From Rhizobium sp. ICMP 5592 (GTDB taxonomy: Bacteria; Pseudomonadota; Alphaproteobacteria; Rhizobiales; Rhizobiaceae), in the NCBI RefSeq assembly GCF_009498525.1, contig NZ_QSNT01000004.1:124001-188000 (forward strand): DNA of 64,000 nucleotides, in the 5' to 3' direction. This document shows positions 46,352 to 54,543 of this stretch, one piece after another. The position numbers and the translations under genes are program-made. Position 1 is the first letter of the stretch; each line of letters starts with the position of its first letter. The notes beneath the pieces are model-generated. The model was not told where the DNA came from and searched no databases. It saw only the letters and a program-made list of their open reading frames with translations.

Positions 46352-47409
46352 GGCTGAAGGTTGCGATCATAGCCGACGACCTGACAGGCGCGCTCGACAC
46401 GGGCACACCCTTTGTCGAGGCCGGCCTCTCCGTTTCCGTTGCGATCGATATCGATGCCATATCGGAGGCGCTCGCAAGTGGCTCCGAAGTTGTCGTGATC
46501 AACACGGATTCGAGGGCACTACCGGAGGAGGAGGCCGTGGGCAGAGTGGGGCTTGCAGCCAGCGCGCTTCTTGCCGCCTCGCCTGAGATCCTTCTGAAAA
46601 AGATCGACTCTCGCCTGAAGGGCCATGTGGCGGCGGAAAGTGCCGCTCTTGCGGCCGCTTTCGGTCATCGCGAAATCGTCGTTGCGCCGGCCATTCCCGA
46701 TCAGGAACGCTTTACCCGCAACGGTAAGGTCATCGGTCGGGGCGTGGATTATCCGCTGCCGATTGCCGAACTCTTCGAGGGATACCCGGAGACGGTCCTC
46801 ATCATCGATGCCGAGAATGACAGCGATCTGGACCGGCTCGTAGCGCAACATGACTGGAAGACGACGCTTGCCGTTGGCGCGCGCGGCATCGGCAGTGCGG
46901 TTGCCCGCCATATCGGCAGAGTGAGCACGGCCAGCCAGACTTTCGTGCCGACCGGCAGGACGCTCTTCGCCTTCGGCTCCCGCGATCCGATCACGGCAAT
47001 CCAGATGGCGACGCTCGAGGCTGCGGGCAACTTGCGCGCAGCAATCGACGCACCGATGGGCCTGGTGGAATCCGGCAAGGGGCAGGCTCTTCCGCTTCTG
47101 CTCCGTTGCAGCGGCGACATCACCCAGGAGGCTACGGCTGTTGCCGATCGTTTTGCGAAAGGCGTGACATCGGTGATGGAGGATACCCATCCGGATATGC
47201 TGATGATGGGCGGCGGCGATACGGCCGTCGCTGTTTTCCGCGCACTCGGAGTTCGCCTTCTGACGCCGAAGGGCGAAATCGAGCCGGGCATTCCGTGGTT
47301 TGACGTAACGGTAAAGGACGGCACCCGGCTCCGCTGCGCGGTGAAATCCGGAGGCTTCGGGAATTCTGATAGTTTGCTAAGACTGATTCCGCAGAATCAG
47401 GCGGCATGA
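46348..47409 (+). CDS. DUF1537 four-carbon acid sugar kinase (DtnK-type)
   Basis: This 353-residue kinase has the N-terminal DDLTGALDTGTPFVEAG and KKIDSRLKGHVAAE of the DUF1537 family and the C-terminal nucleotide segment MMMGGGDTAVAVFRALGV ending KSGGFGN. It phosphorylates a four-carbon acid sugar; with PdxA2 in the same locus the simplest reading is D-threonate or D-erythronate kinase. It is shorter than the 420-430 residues I expect for DtnK. ATG 46348 overlaps the ATPase stop (ATGA). Confidence 0.85.
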   Translation: MRLKVAIIADDLTGALDTGTPFVEAGLSVSVAIDIDAISEALASGSEVVVINTDSRALPEEEAVGRVGLAASALLAASPEILLKKIDSRLKGHVAAESAALAAAFGHREIVVAPAIPDQERFTRNGKVIGRGVDYPLPIAELFEGYPETVLIIDAENDSDLDRLVAQHDWKTTLAVGARGIGSAVARHIGRVSTASQTFVPTGRTLFAFGSRDPITAIQMATLEAAGNLRAAIDAPMGLVESGKGQALPLLLRCSGDITQEATAVADRFAKGVTSVMEDTHPDMLMMGGGDTAVAVFRALGVRLLTPKGEIEPGIPWFDVTVKDGTRLRCAVKSGGFGNSDSLLRLIPQNQAA

Positions 47410-47427
47410 GACAATGCCGGCAGGAGA

Positions 47428-48198
47428 ATGAACGTGGACGAAGCAAATAGTGCATCGGCAAATGCGCAGGCGGCCCCAGTAGCCAAGCCCGAGCGCGGCA
47501 AGGCCGTGAAGCTTGTCGATCGCGTTTTCGACCAACTGCTGGAGCGCATCCGCTCCGGAAACTACCCGCCGGATTCGCGCCTGCCGGGCGAGCACGAACT
47601 TGCCGCGATGCTGGGTGTTTCCCGCCCCGTCATCCGCGATGCTTTGGCGCGGTTGCGCGACCAGGGCATGGTCTATGCGCGCCAGGGCGCCGGCACCTTC
47701 GTCAGCGCCCATGGCTCGCCGATCGCCCAGCTCGCCTATGCGCCAGTCAAGACGATCGCTGATATCCAGCGGTGCTACGAATTCCGCCTGACGATCGAAC
47801 CGGCCGCCGCCTATTTCGCGGCGAAGAGACGCGACGATGCCGCCATCCAGAAAATAGCGGCCGCACTCGCCGACCTTCGCGAGGCAACCAGCCATCAGCT
47901 TCATCGCACGGATGCCGATTTCAACTTCCACCGCTCGGTGACGGAAGCCGCCAACAACCATTATTACACCGCATCCATGGATGCCCTGAAAGCCCATATC
48001 GCCGTTGGCATGCATCTGCACGGACTGTCCCTGCTTGGTCCGAGACAGGGTCTCGAACAAGTATTCCAGGAGCATAACGCGATCTACAAGGCCATTGCCG
48101 AGGGGCGGGCGGAAGATGCCCGCAATCTGATGCAGGCCCACCTTGAGGGCTCAAGGGACCGCCTTTTCGAAGGCCGGGCTCTCGACCTGTCGTTCTAG
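47428..48198 (+). CDS. FadR-type (GntR/FCD) transcriptional regulator
   Basis: This 256-residue regulator has a winged helix (VDRVFDQLLERIRSGNYPPD, MLGVSRPVIRDALARLRDQG) and an FCD domain (IEPAAAYFAAKRRDDAAIQK, FNFHRSVTEAANNHYYTASM). It lies 18 bp behind the kinase gene and most likely controls the whole 36-48 kb locus through the palindromes at 38298 and 40538. The ligand is probably an intermediate of the pathway. Confidence 0.88.
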   Translation: MNVDEANSASANAQAAPVAKPERGKAVKLVDRVFDQLLERIRSGNYPPDSRLPGEHELAAMLGVSRPVIRDALARLRDQGMVYARQGAGTFVSAHGSPIAQLAYAPVKTIADIQRCYEFRLTIEPAAAYFAAKRRDDAAIQKIAAALADLREATSHQLHRTDADFNFHRSVTEAANNHYYTASMDALKAHIAVGMHLHGLSLLGPRQGLEQVFQEHNAIYKAIAEGRAEDARNLMQAHLEGSRDRLFEGRALDLSF

Positions 48199-48378
48199 CG
48201 ACCCCAAGTCATCCACAATGTCCCCAATCGCCGGGTTGCTTGCCAAGGCTTGCGGAGATGCGAGCGATACGTAATAACGTATCCTCTTGGGTTCGAGTCC
48301 CGATGTTCCAAGCATCGCCATCGAAGCTTCTTATCGGGATCGGTCATCTAACCTCATCGCGGCGCAAACGAGGAGGGC
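48199..48378. other. Intergenic junction with tRNA T-arm-like motif and hairpin
   Basis: No credible gene. A 7-bp hairpin GATACGT-AATA-ACGTATC (48266-48283) is followed by a T-arm-like TTGGG-TTCGAGT-CCCGA (48287-48303), then a second 5-bp hairpin CGATG/CATCG. I could not fold a complete tRNA (no matching 5' acceptor strand), so it may be a tRNA 3' fragment such as an integration-site remnant, or chance. Confidence 0.4.
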
Positions 48379-50445
48379 ATGAAGCCTCCTTCAACCGAGC
48401 GCGAAAGAGCGCAATCGAATACGACAATGCAGGATACGATTTCCAAGCATACGCAGCAGCCCCCGGATATCAACGACCGAGCAAATTTCCAGCTCGCGGC
48501 GGTTCAAGCCCATGACCTTGCAAGCCAGGGCTTTAGTGTTGCGATTTTCGCGGCCTTGCTTTTGCTCTGCGCTCTGATTGCAAACATGTTCAGCCTCAAC
48601 GCGATCTGGATCGCGTTTTTCTGCAACAACGCGGCCGCTCTTATCCTGTTTGGGACCGGGCTTCGATCTGCCTACGAGAGCGCGCGATGGCGTCGAAGGC
48701 AGGCCGGCCTTGCGAGCATCCCGCTCGGAAGGTCGACGCAATGGCTCATCGCGGTCGTCGCCTCGCCGTGGTCGTCGCGGGACACGGAAGCGCAGGAGTC
48801 GGCCGGTCGCTGGACCGGAAGCGTATTCTTCGCGGGGCAGTCGCTTCTGTCACGCATCGGTGCCCGCCCCCTCTTGGTCTTCGGCCTTTCGCTTTTCGCA
48901 TGTTTGATCGTCTATGCCGGCTGGAGCCTGAAGGCGGACGATGTAACGATCGGGACGATGACCTTTCTCATCATTGCGGCCTGTCTGGCTTTCGCCTTTC
49001 TTCTGCTGGTGACGGAAAGGCGGCTTGCCGCGATCGATGCTGAGGAATGGCCTGAGGCGCGAGCGATTTCGCACTTGGCGCGCTTGCCTATTTTCGTGCT
49101 CGTCCTGTCTTGCTTCTGCCTGTTCCTGAGCACACGCGGGTCCGGATTGCCGATCAAACTCCTGGCGGCGCTCGGAGGCTTCGTCGCGCTTGTCGGGCTT
49201 GAGTTTCTGCTACGAGCAGTCGCCTCCATGTTCCGCCCGCAAAACGACAGTCGCGAGCCGGCGCTGATCGCCACCAGCCTTGTCGCCGGCGCTCTTCAGT
49301 GGCCGCCCCAGCCTTTGGTCAGCATCCAATGGGAACTGCAGACCAAACATGGCATCGATCTTCGGCAGATCTGGGCTTTCTCGTTCATTCGAAAGGCCGC
49401 TCCAGCCATCATTCTCGGGACGCTCCTTCTCGGCTGGCTGTTGAGCGGCGTGCGCGAAATTCCGATGACCGGCCGGGGCGTGTACGAGCGGTTCGGCAAG
49501 GCCGAGGCCATCCTGCATTCCGGCCTGCATATCGGCCTTCCATGGCCGTTTGGCCGCATCATTCCCATCGAGAATGGCAGCGTGCACGAGCTGGCAACCT
49601 CCGTCAGCACGAACGGCGATGGTGAAGCGCTCGCCGATGCCGAGGGGCCGGCACCGGAAAGTGCGAACCGGCTGTGGGACGCCTCACATGTCAGCGAGAA
49701 GTCGCAGCTCATTGCCAGCGGAACCGGCGGCGAGCAAAGCTTTCAGATCGTCAACATGGACGTGCGCTTCGTCTACCGCATCGGACTATCGGATCAGTCG
49801 GCGATGAAGGCGGCCTATCGGGTCACCGATCTGCCAGCCTTGATCGAAAGCACCGCAAACCGCGTATTGGTCCATGATTTTGCCAGAAGAACGCTCGAGG
49901 ACGTCCTGAGCGAAGGCCGGTTGTCACTGGCAAACGATATCGCCTCGGCAGTCCAGAAGAACATGGATGAGCTGAACAGTGGCGTCGAAATCCTGGCGGT
50001 CGTCGTCGAAGCCATCCACCCGCCCGCCGGCGCGGCCAATGCCTTTCATGGCGTCCAGGCGGCGCAGATCAGCGCGGAGGCGCTGGTTGCACGCGAGCGG
50101 GGTACGGCCGCCGAACAGACGAACGAGGCGCAATTGAATGCCAGCCTCCAGCAGGACAATGCGACGGCGACGGCAAGGGAAGGCATAGCGGCTTCGGAGG
50201 TCGCAAAACTCCGCTTCCAGGCCGAGCAATCTGCCTTCCACGAGGCGGGACAGGCATTTCTGACAGAGGAATACTTCAATCAACTGACGATGGGACTATC
50301 CCATTCGAAGGCTCTCGTCCTCGATCACCGCATCGGCGGAAGCATCGCTCCGACCCTCGATCTCCGGAGCATGATGTCACCGGTCGATCCAGACACAAGC
50401 GCCGAACCTAGCACTCCATACCAAAGCGAAGAAACCGGCCCATGA
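48379..50445 (+). CDS. HflK-like SPFH protein with large N-terminal membrane domain
   Basis: This 688-residue protein has a ~360-residue N-terminal part with about seven predicted membrane helices (near 52-70, 74-95, 163-183, 193-212, 236-251, 257-279, 340-357) and an SPFH/Band-7 domain from about residue 360 (REIPMTGRGVYERFGKAEAI, then FQIVNMDVRFVYRIGLSDQ). A long alanine/glutamate-rich helix (about 550-640) follows, as in HflK. Normal HflK has a single helix. ATG 48379 follows AGGAGGGC. It starts a four-gene overlapping operon with two more SPFH proteins and a P1B-type ATPase. Confidence 0.75.
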   Translation: MKPPSTERERAQSNTTMQDTISKHTQQPPDINDRANFQLAAVQAHDLASQGFSVAIFAALLLLCALIANMFSLNAIWIAFFCNNAAALILFGTGLRSAYESARWRRRQAGLASIPLGRSTQWLIAVVASPWSSRDTEAQESAGRWTGSVFFAGQSLLSRIGARPLLVFGLSLFACLIVYAGWSLKADDVTIGTMTFLIIAACLAFAFLLLVTERRLAAIDAEEWPEARAISHLARLPIFVLVLSCFCLFLSTRGSGLPIKLLAALGGFVALVGLEFLLRAVASMFRPQNDSREPALIATSLVAGALQWPPQPLVSIQWELQTKHGIDLRQIWAFSFIRKAAPAIILGTLLLGWLLSGVREIPMTGRGVYERFGKAEAILHSGLHIGLPWPFGRIIPIENGSVHELATSVSTNGDGEALADAEGPAPESANRLWDASHVSEKSQLIASGTGGEQSFQIVNMDVRFVYRIGLSDQSAMKAAYRVTDLPALIESTANRVLVHDFARRTLEDVLSEGRLSLANDIASAVQKNMDELNSGVEILAVVVEAIHPPAGAANAFHGVQAAQISAEALVARERGTAAEQTNEAQLNASLQQDNATATAREGIAASEVAKLRFQAEQSAFHEAGQAFLTEEYFNQLTMGLSHSKALVLDHRIGGSIAPTLDLRSMMSPVDPDTSAEPSTPYQSEETGP

Positions 50446-51452
50446 CTGACACGCACGCCCATCCGGGCTCGGACCATCACGAGCACGATCATCATCATGA
50501 TCACGGCGATGACCACAAGGAAACAATGCCCTTTCGGTGGTCCCGTCTGATCGTCGCAATGATCGTCGTCGCCATCATTCTGGTCGCCGCCTGCCTCGTC
50601 CAGGTAAGATCGGGGGCCGCGACCATCATCACCAGGTTTGGCAATCCGGCTCGCGTTCTGATCGATCCCGGTCTCGCATTCCGACTGCCCATTCCCCTGG
50701 AGAAGACCATTGATGTCGATCTGCGCGCCAAATCCACGTCCAGCGGCCTGCAGGATGTCGGAACCAAGGACGGGCTGCGGATCATCGCGCAGGCCTATGC
50801 GATCTGGCAGGTCCCGCCCGATCCGGATGCCATCAAACGCTTCGTGCGATCGGTTCAGAACCAGCCGGACCAGGCAGCGGCACAAATCCGCACGTTCCTC
50901 GGATCGTCGCTGGAGACCACAGCCAGCAATTTCGACCTGTCGTCGCTGATCAATCCCGATCCGGACAAGCTGCGGATCGATGCGCTGGAAGCACAGCTCA
51001 AGGCCCAAATCGCACAGCAATTGTTCGATACCTACGGCTTGCAGGTTGTCGATGTCGGTATCGAGCGCCTGACCCTGCCGTCGGTGACGTTGAACGCCAC
51101 CGTTGACCGCATGCGAGCGGAACGTGAGACCATCGCCACCGAGCGTGCGGCGGTCGGCAAACGTCAGGCTGCGGAAATCCGCTCCGCGGCCGAGCGCGAC
51201 GCCAGAGTGCTGCAGGCGGACGCGACCGTGAAGGCCGCCGATATCGAGGCGAAATCCCGTGTCGAAGCAGCGCAAATCTATGGCACGGCCTATAAGAGCG
51301 CGCCGGAACTTTATGAACTGCTCCGCTCCCTCGACACGCTCGGCACCATCGTCAATGCCAACACGCGCCTTGTCCTGCGCACCGATGCCGCACCGTTCCG
51401 GGCTCTGGTCGATGGGCCGCCCAGCGCCGCGTCGGCTGGCGGAGCACATTAG
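50442..51452 (+). CDS. HflC-like SPFH protein with His-rich N-terminus
   Basis: This 336-residue protein has a striking cytoplasmic tail with ten histidines in the first 25 residues (segment DHHEHDHHHDHGDDH), one membrane helix (about 35-53) and an SPFH/Band-7 domain (VRSGAATIITRFGNPARVLI, LRIIAQAYAIWQV). The C-terminal helix is charged and alanine-rich (RAERETIATERAAVGKRQAA). The start overlaps the preceding stop by 4 bp. A His-rich tail suggests transition-metal binding, consistent with the neighbouring ATPase. Confidence 0.75.
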   Translation: MTDTHAHPGSDHHEHDHHHDHGDDHKETMPFRWSRLIVAMIVVAIILVAACLVQVRSGAATIITRFGNPARVLIDPGLAFRLPIPLEKTIDVDLRAKSTSSGLQDVGTKDGLRIIAQAYAIWQVPPDPDAIKRFVRSVQNQPDQAAAQIRTFLGSSLETTASNFDLSSLINPDPDKLRIDALEAQLKAQIAQQLFDTYGLQVVDVGIERLTLPSVTLNATVDRMRAERETIATERAAVGKRQAAEIRSAAERDARVLQADATVKAADIEAKSRVEAAQIYGTAYKSAPELYELLRSLDTLGTIVNANTRLVLRTDAAPFRALVDGPPSAASAGGAH

Positions 51453-51454
51453 AG

Positions 51455-52495
51455 ATGGGCACCGTCGGGGATAGGAATTCAACGGCGCAGCATCAGGCTG
51501 TTCGTCTGGTGTCCATGCTGCTGTCCGCGATCATGGTGCTTGCGGCCGTCGGCTGGGCGACATCCAATATCAGGGAGATCGCACCGCAAAACCGGGCCGT
51601 TGTCTTTCGCTTGGGAGCCTTGGACCGGGTGCAGGAATCCGGCCTGTTATGGGCCTTGCCCGCGCCTTTCGAAAAGGTCTTGCTGCTGCCCGACGCTGCA
51701 ACGGTCCTGGAACGCCGGATCGATGGATTGCTTCGTTCGCCAACCGCACAGGCCGGTGAGGCCGACGCGGCAACGGAGAGCGATACGCTGGCGGGATCGG
51801 GATATCTGCTGACCGCTGACGCCAGTGTCGTTCAGCTCGACATCCGCGTCTTTTATCGGGTAACCGACCCGTTCGCCTATGCCCTGCAGCAAGACCACAT
51901 CCTGCCGGCGCTAGACCGTCTTGTGACCCGCAGCGCCGTTGTGATCTGCGCTTCACGCGATCTGGACAGCATTCTGGTCGCCCGCCCGGAACTGGTTTCC
52001 GCCGATAGCGATGTCGCCGAGCGCCGCGAGCAGTTGCGGGCCGACCTGGTGAACAGCATCAATACCAGCCTGACCTCCTTGAAATCGAAGGGCATGGGGC
52101 TCGGGATCGAGATCGACCGCGCCGACGTTCAATCCGCGCTTCCGACGACGGCTGTGAGCGCATTCGACGGGGTGCTAACCGCGAGCCAACAGGCAGAGCA
52201 GGCGATTGCGTCGGCACAAAACGATGCGGAGAAGGACAGGCAAGCCGCCGATCAGGAAGCCGACCGGATCGTGCAGGTAGCGGAAGCCCAGTCCAGCGAA
52301 CGTCTAGCAAAGGCACGCGCCGATACGGCCACCGTCACCGGCTTTGCAAGCGCCCAAGGCTCCGATAGCGATCCCGGTCTTCTCTGGCGCCTCTATCGCG
52401 ATCGCGTTGCCAAAATCCTGTCGCAGGCGGGCTCGGTCGTCACGGTCGACCCGAGGGACGATGCACGCCTCATCCTGCAGGGAGCCGACAAATGA
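51455..52495 (+). CDS. Third SPFH/Band-7 protein
   Basis: This 346-residue protein has an N-terminal membrane helix (LVSMLLSAIMVLAAVGWATS) and an SPFH domain with IAPQNRAVVFRLGALDRVQE and ADASVVQLDIRVFYRVTDPF. A charged helix (about 245-300) follows. It is most like HflK/HflC C-terminal halves but lacks an ordinary HflK Gly/Pro-rich start. Three different SPFH proteins in one operon suggest a hetero-oligomeric ring or cage around a client, possibly the ATPase encoded next (4-bp overlap). Confidence 0.72.
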   Translation: MGTVGDRNSTAQHQAVRLVSMLLSAIMVLAAVGWATSNIREIAPQNRAVVFRLGALDRVQESGLLWALPAPFEKVLLLPDAATVLERRIDGLLRSPTAQAGEADAATESDTLAGSGYLLTADASVVQLDIRVFYRVTDPFAYALQQDHILPALDRLVTRSAVVICASRDLDSILVARPELVSADSDVAERREQLRADLVNSINTSLTSLKSKGMGLGIEIDRADVQSALPTTAVSAFDGVLTASQQAEQAIASAQNDAEKDRQAADQEADRIVQVAEAQSSERLAKARADTATVTGFASAQGSDSDPGLLWRLYRDRVAKILSQAGSVVTVDPRDDARLILQGADK

Positions 52496-54435
52496 GTGTC
52501 GCGACCGATCATTCCCACGGCTCTCATGGCCACGCGCATCATCACGGCCATGTGCTCAGCGCTGGCCTGCTGACCGCCAACGAAAAACAAGCGGCGGCCG
52601 TTCAGCTCACCCTCGCCATGATTGCCTTGAGCCTGCTTGCGCTCGGCATTGCCTGGCGGTGGTTTGCGCCCGATGAAGAGGGTGTCAGTCAGCTTCTGCT
52701 GGCAGCGGCTTCGCTGATCGTCGCAGTTCCGGTCATCCGCTCCGGTTGGCATAGCCTGCGCCATCCAAGCCTGCATGGCATCACCGACCAATTGATCGCC
52801 CTTGCAATGCTGGCCGCCTGGGCGACGGGCGATCTGCTGACCGCGGCCCTCCTCCCGATCATCATGATATTCGGCCATGTGCTGGAAGAGCGCAGCGTCA
52901 TCGGATCGAAAGAAGCGATGGAGGCACTGGCGCATCTGACTCGTAGCCACGCACGGCTGATCACGCCGGACGGCTCGACGCGTGACGTCGACAATGCCAC
53001 ACTGAAGCCAGGCGATCTGGTGGAGGTGAGAGCAGGAGACCGCGTTCCCGCCGACGGTCGCGTCAGAGAGGGACAGGCGAGCCTCGACACCGCGCCGATC
53101 ACCGGCGAATCCGTACCCCTCGAAGTCTCCGCCGGCATGGAGGTCTTCGGCGGCGCGATCAATCTGGACGGTCGTCTCGAGATCGAGGTGACCCGAACCG
53201 GCGAGGATTCGACGCTTGGAAAAGTCATCGCGCTGATGCAACGTGCGGAAAATTCAAAGCCGCCGATCACCCGGCTGCTGGAGCGCTACGCCCAGCAATA
53301 TCTGGCCTTCGTGCTGACGATCGCGGCCATTGCCTGGTTCCTCACCTACAATGACCAGATCATGCTTGCGATCCTGGTCGCGGCCTGCCCTTGCGCCCTG
53401 GTTCTGTCAGCACCGGCAACGGCGATTGCCGGTATCGCGGTCGCCGCACGCCACGGCATCCTCATCCGCAGCTCGGCATTTCTCGAAGAATTGGCAGACC
53501 TGACCTCCCTGGTCATCGACAAGACCGGCACCCTCACCTTCGGCCGACTTCGGCTGCAGAACATCAGGCTGACGGGCAATGCGGACCGGGAAACCGTTCT
53601 GGCCTTGGCAGCATCCCTGGGCGCCGCCAGCAGCCACCCGGTCAGCCGGGCATTGGCCTCGCTCGTCGCCCATGACGCCTATCATCCGCTGGCGAACGTC
53701 AGGGAACTGCAAGGACTGGGCGTCGTTGCCGGTACAGCAACGGGCGAAGTCGCCCTTGGACGTCCTGAATTGTTCGAACGTCTGTCGGTCGTCATTCCCC
53801 CGGTTCCCTCGCATGACGGTCCGCTGGCGGGGCTTTCCATCGGCGGGGAGTTCGTCGCCTGGCTTCTCCTGTCGGACACGGTCAAGCCGGAGGCAGCGGT
53901 TGCGATGACGGAGCTGCGGGCGCTCGGGCTCAACCGCCAGCTTCTGCTCACCGGCGACCGTCAATCGGTCGCGCAAGCCCTGGCGCGCGAGATCGGCATA
54001 ACCGATGTCGCGGCTGAAGCCCTGCCCGCCGATAAACTGAAGCGCGTGCTGAGCGAGACGAAAAGCGGCTTCAAGCCTCTGGTCGTCGGCGACGGGATCA
54101 ACGATTCGCTCGCCCTCAAAGCAGGGGCCGTCGGGATTGCCATGGGCGCGGGCGGCGCCGATATCGCGCTTGCCTCCTCGGACATCATCCTCATCGGCAG
54201 CGATCTGCGACGGCTCGGCACATGCATCCGCCTCAGCAGGCTTTGCCGTCGGACGTTGAAAACCAACGTCATCATCGGTCTCGGCTGGACAGTTGCAATC
54301 GTCGCCTTGGCGGGTTTCGGTTTTCTGGGAGCGGCGGGCGCCGTCGTCGCCGCCCTCCTCCACAATTTCAGCACCCTGCTAGTGCTGGCGAACGCCGGCC
54401 GGCTGATGCGATATGACGAGCCGCTTGCTGCCTGA
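52492..54435 (+). CDS. P1B-type (heavy-metal) cation-transporting ATPase, atypical
   Basis: This 647-residue ATPase has a His-rich start (eight His in 20 residues) instead of a CxxC metal domain. The catalytic core is intact: TGES (204-207), CPC at 299-301, DKTGTLT with Asp343, SSHP (382-383) and GDGINDS (533-539). The TM7/TM8 selectivity residues differ from Zn/Cd pumps: the TM7 lysine is Thr600 and the TM8 aspartate position is His624 in LLHNFSTLL. It is therefore a CPC pump with unusual metal preference, or a co-opted one. It overlaps the third SPFH gene by 4 bp. Confidence 0.85.
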   Translation: MSVATDHSHGSHGHAHHHGHVLSAGLLTANEKQAAAVQLTLAMIALSLLALGIAWRWFAPDEEGVSQLLLAAASLIVAVPVIRSGWHSLRHPSLHGITDQLIALAMLAAWATGDLLTAALLPIIMIFGHVLEERSVIGSKEAMEALAHLTRSHARLITPDGSTRDVDNATLKPGDLVEVRAGDRVPADGRVREGQASLDTAPITGESVPLEVSAGMEVFGGAINLDGRLEIEVTRTGEDSTLGKVIALMQRAENSKPPITRLLERYAQQYLAFVLTIAAIAWFLTYNDQIMLAILVAACPCALVLSAPATAIAGIAVAARHGILIRSSAFLEELADLTSLVIDKTGTLTFGRLRLQNIRLTGNADRETVLALAASLGAASSHPVSRALASLVAHDAYHPLANVRELQGLGVVAGTATGEVALGRPELFERLSVVIPPVPSHDGPLAGLSIGGEFVAWLLLSDTVKPEAAVAMTELRALGLNRQLLLTGDRQSVAQALAREIGITDVAAEALPADKLKRVLSETKSGFKPLVVGDGINDSLALKAGAVGIAMGAGGADIALASSDIILIGSDLRRLGTCIRLSRLCRRTLKTNVIIGLGWTVAIVALAGFGFLGAAGAVVAALLHNFSTLLVLANAGRLMRYDEPLAA

Positions 54436-54543
54436 CCACGCCCCCTCCAGCTCGGCCTCGCCGTGGAGTTACAGAGCCATTCGCTTTACTCGCACAAGCT
54501 GATAGCGGACAATGCCGCCTGGATGTTCTCACCTAAAGCACGC

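Noticed and set aside
48240..48325. A complete class II tRNA with a long variable arm
   Set aside because: The T-arm is good but no 5' acceptor strand or anticodon arm can be placed; kept only as a possible remnant.
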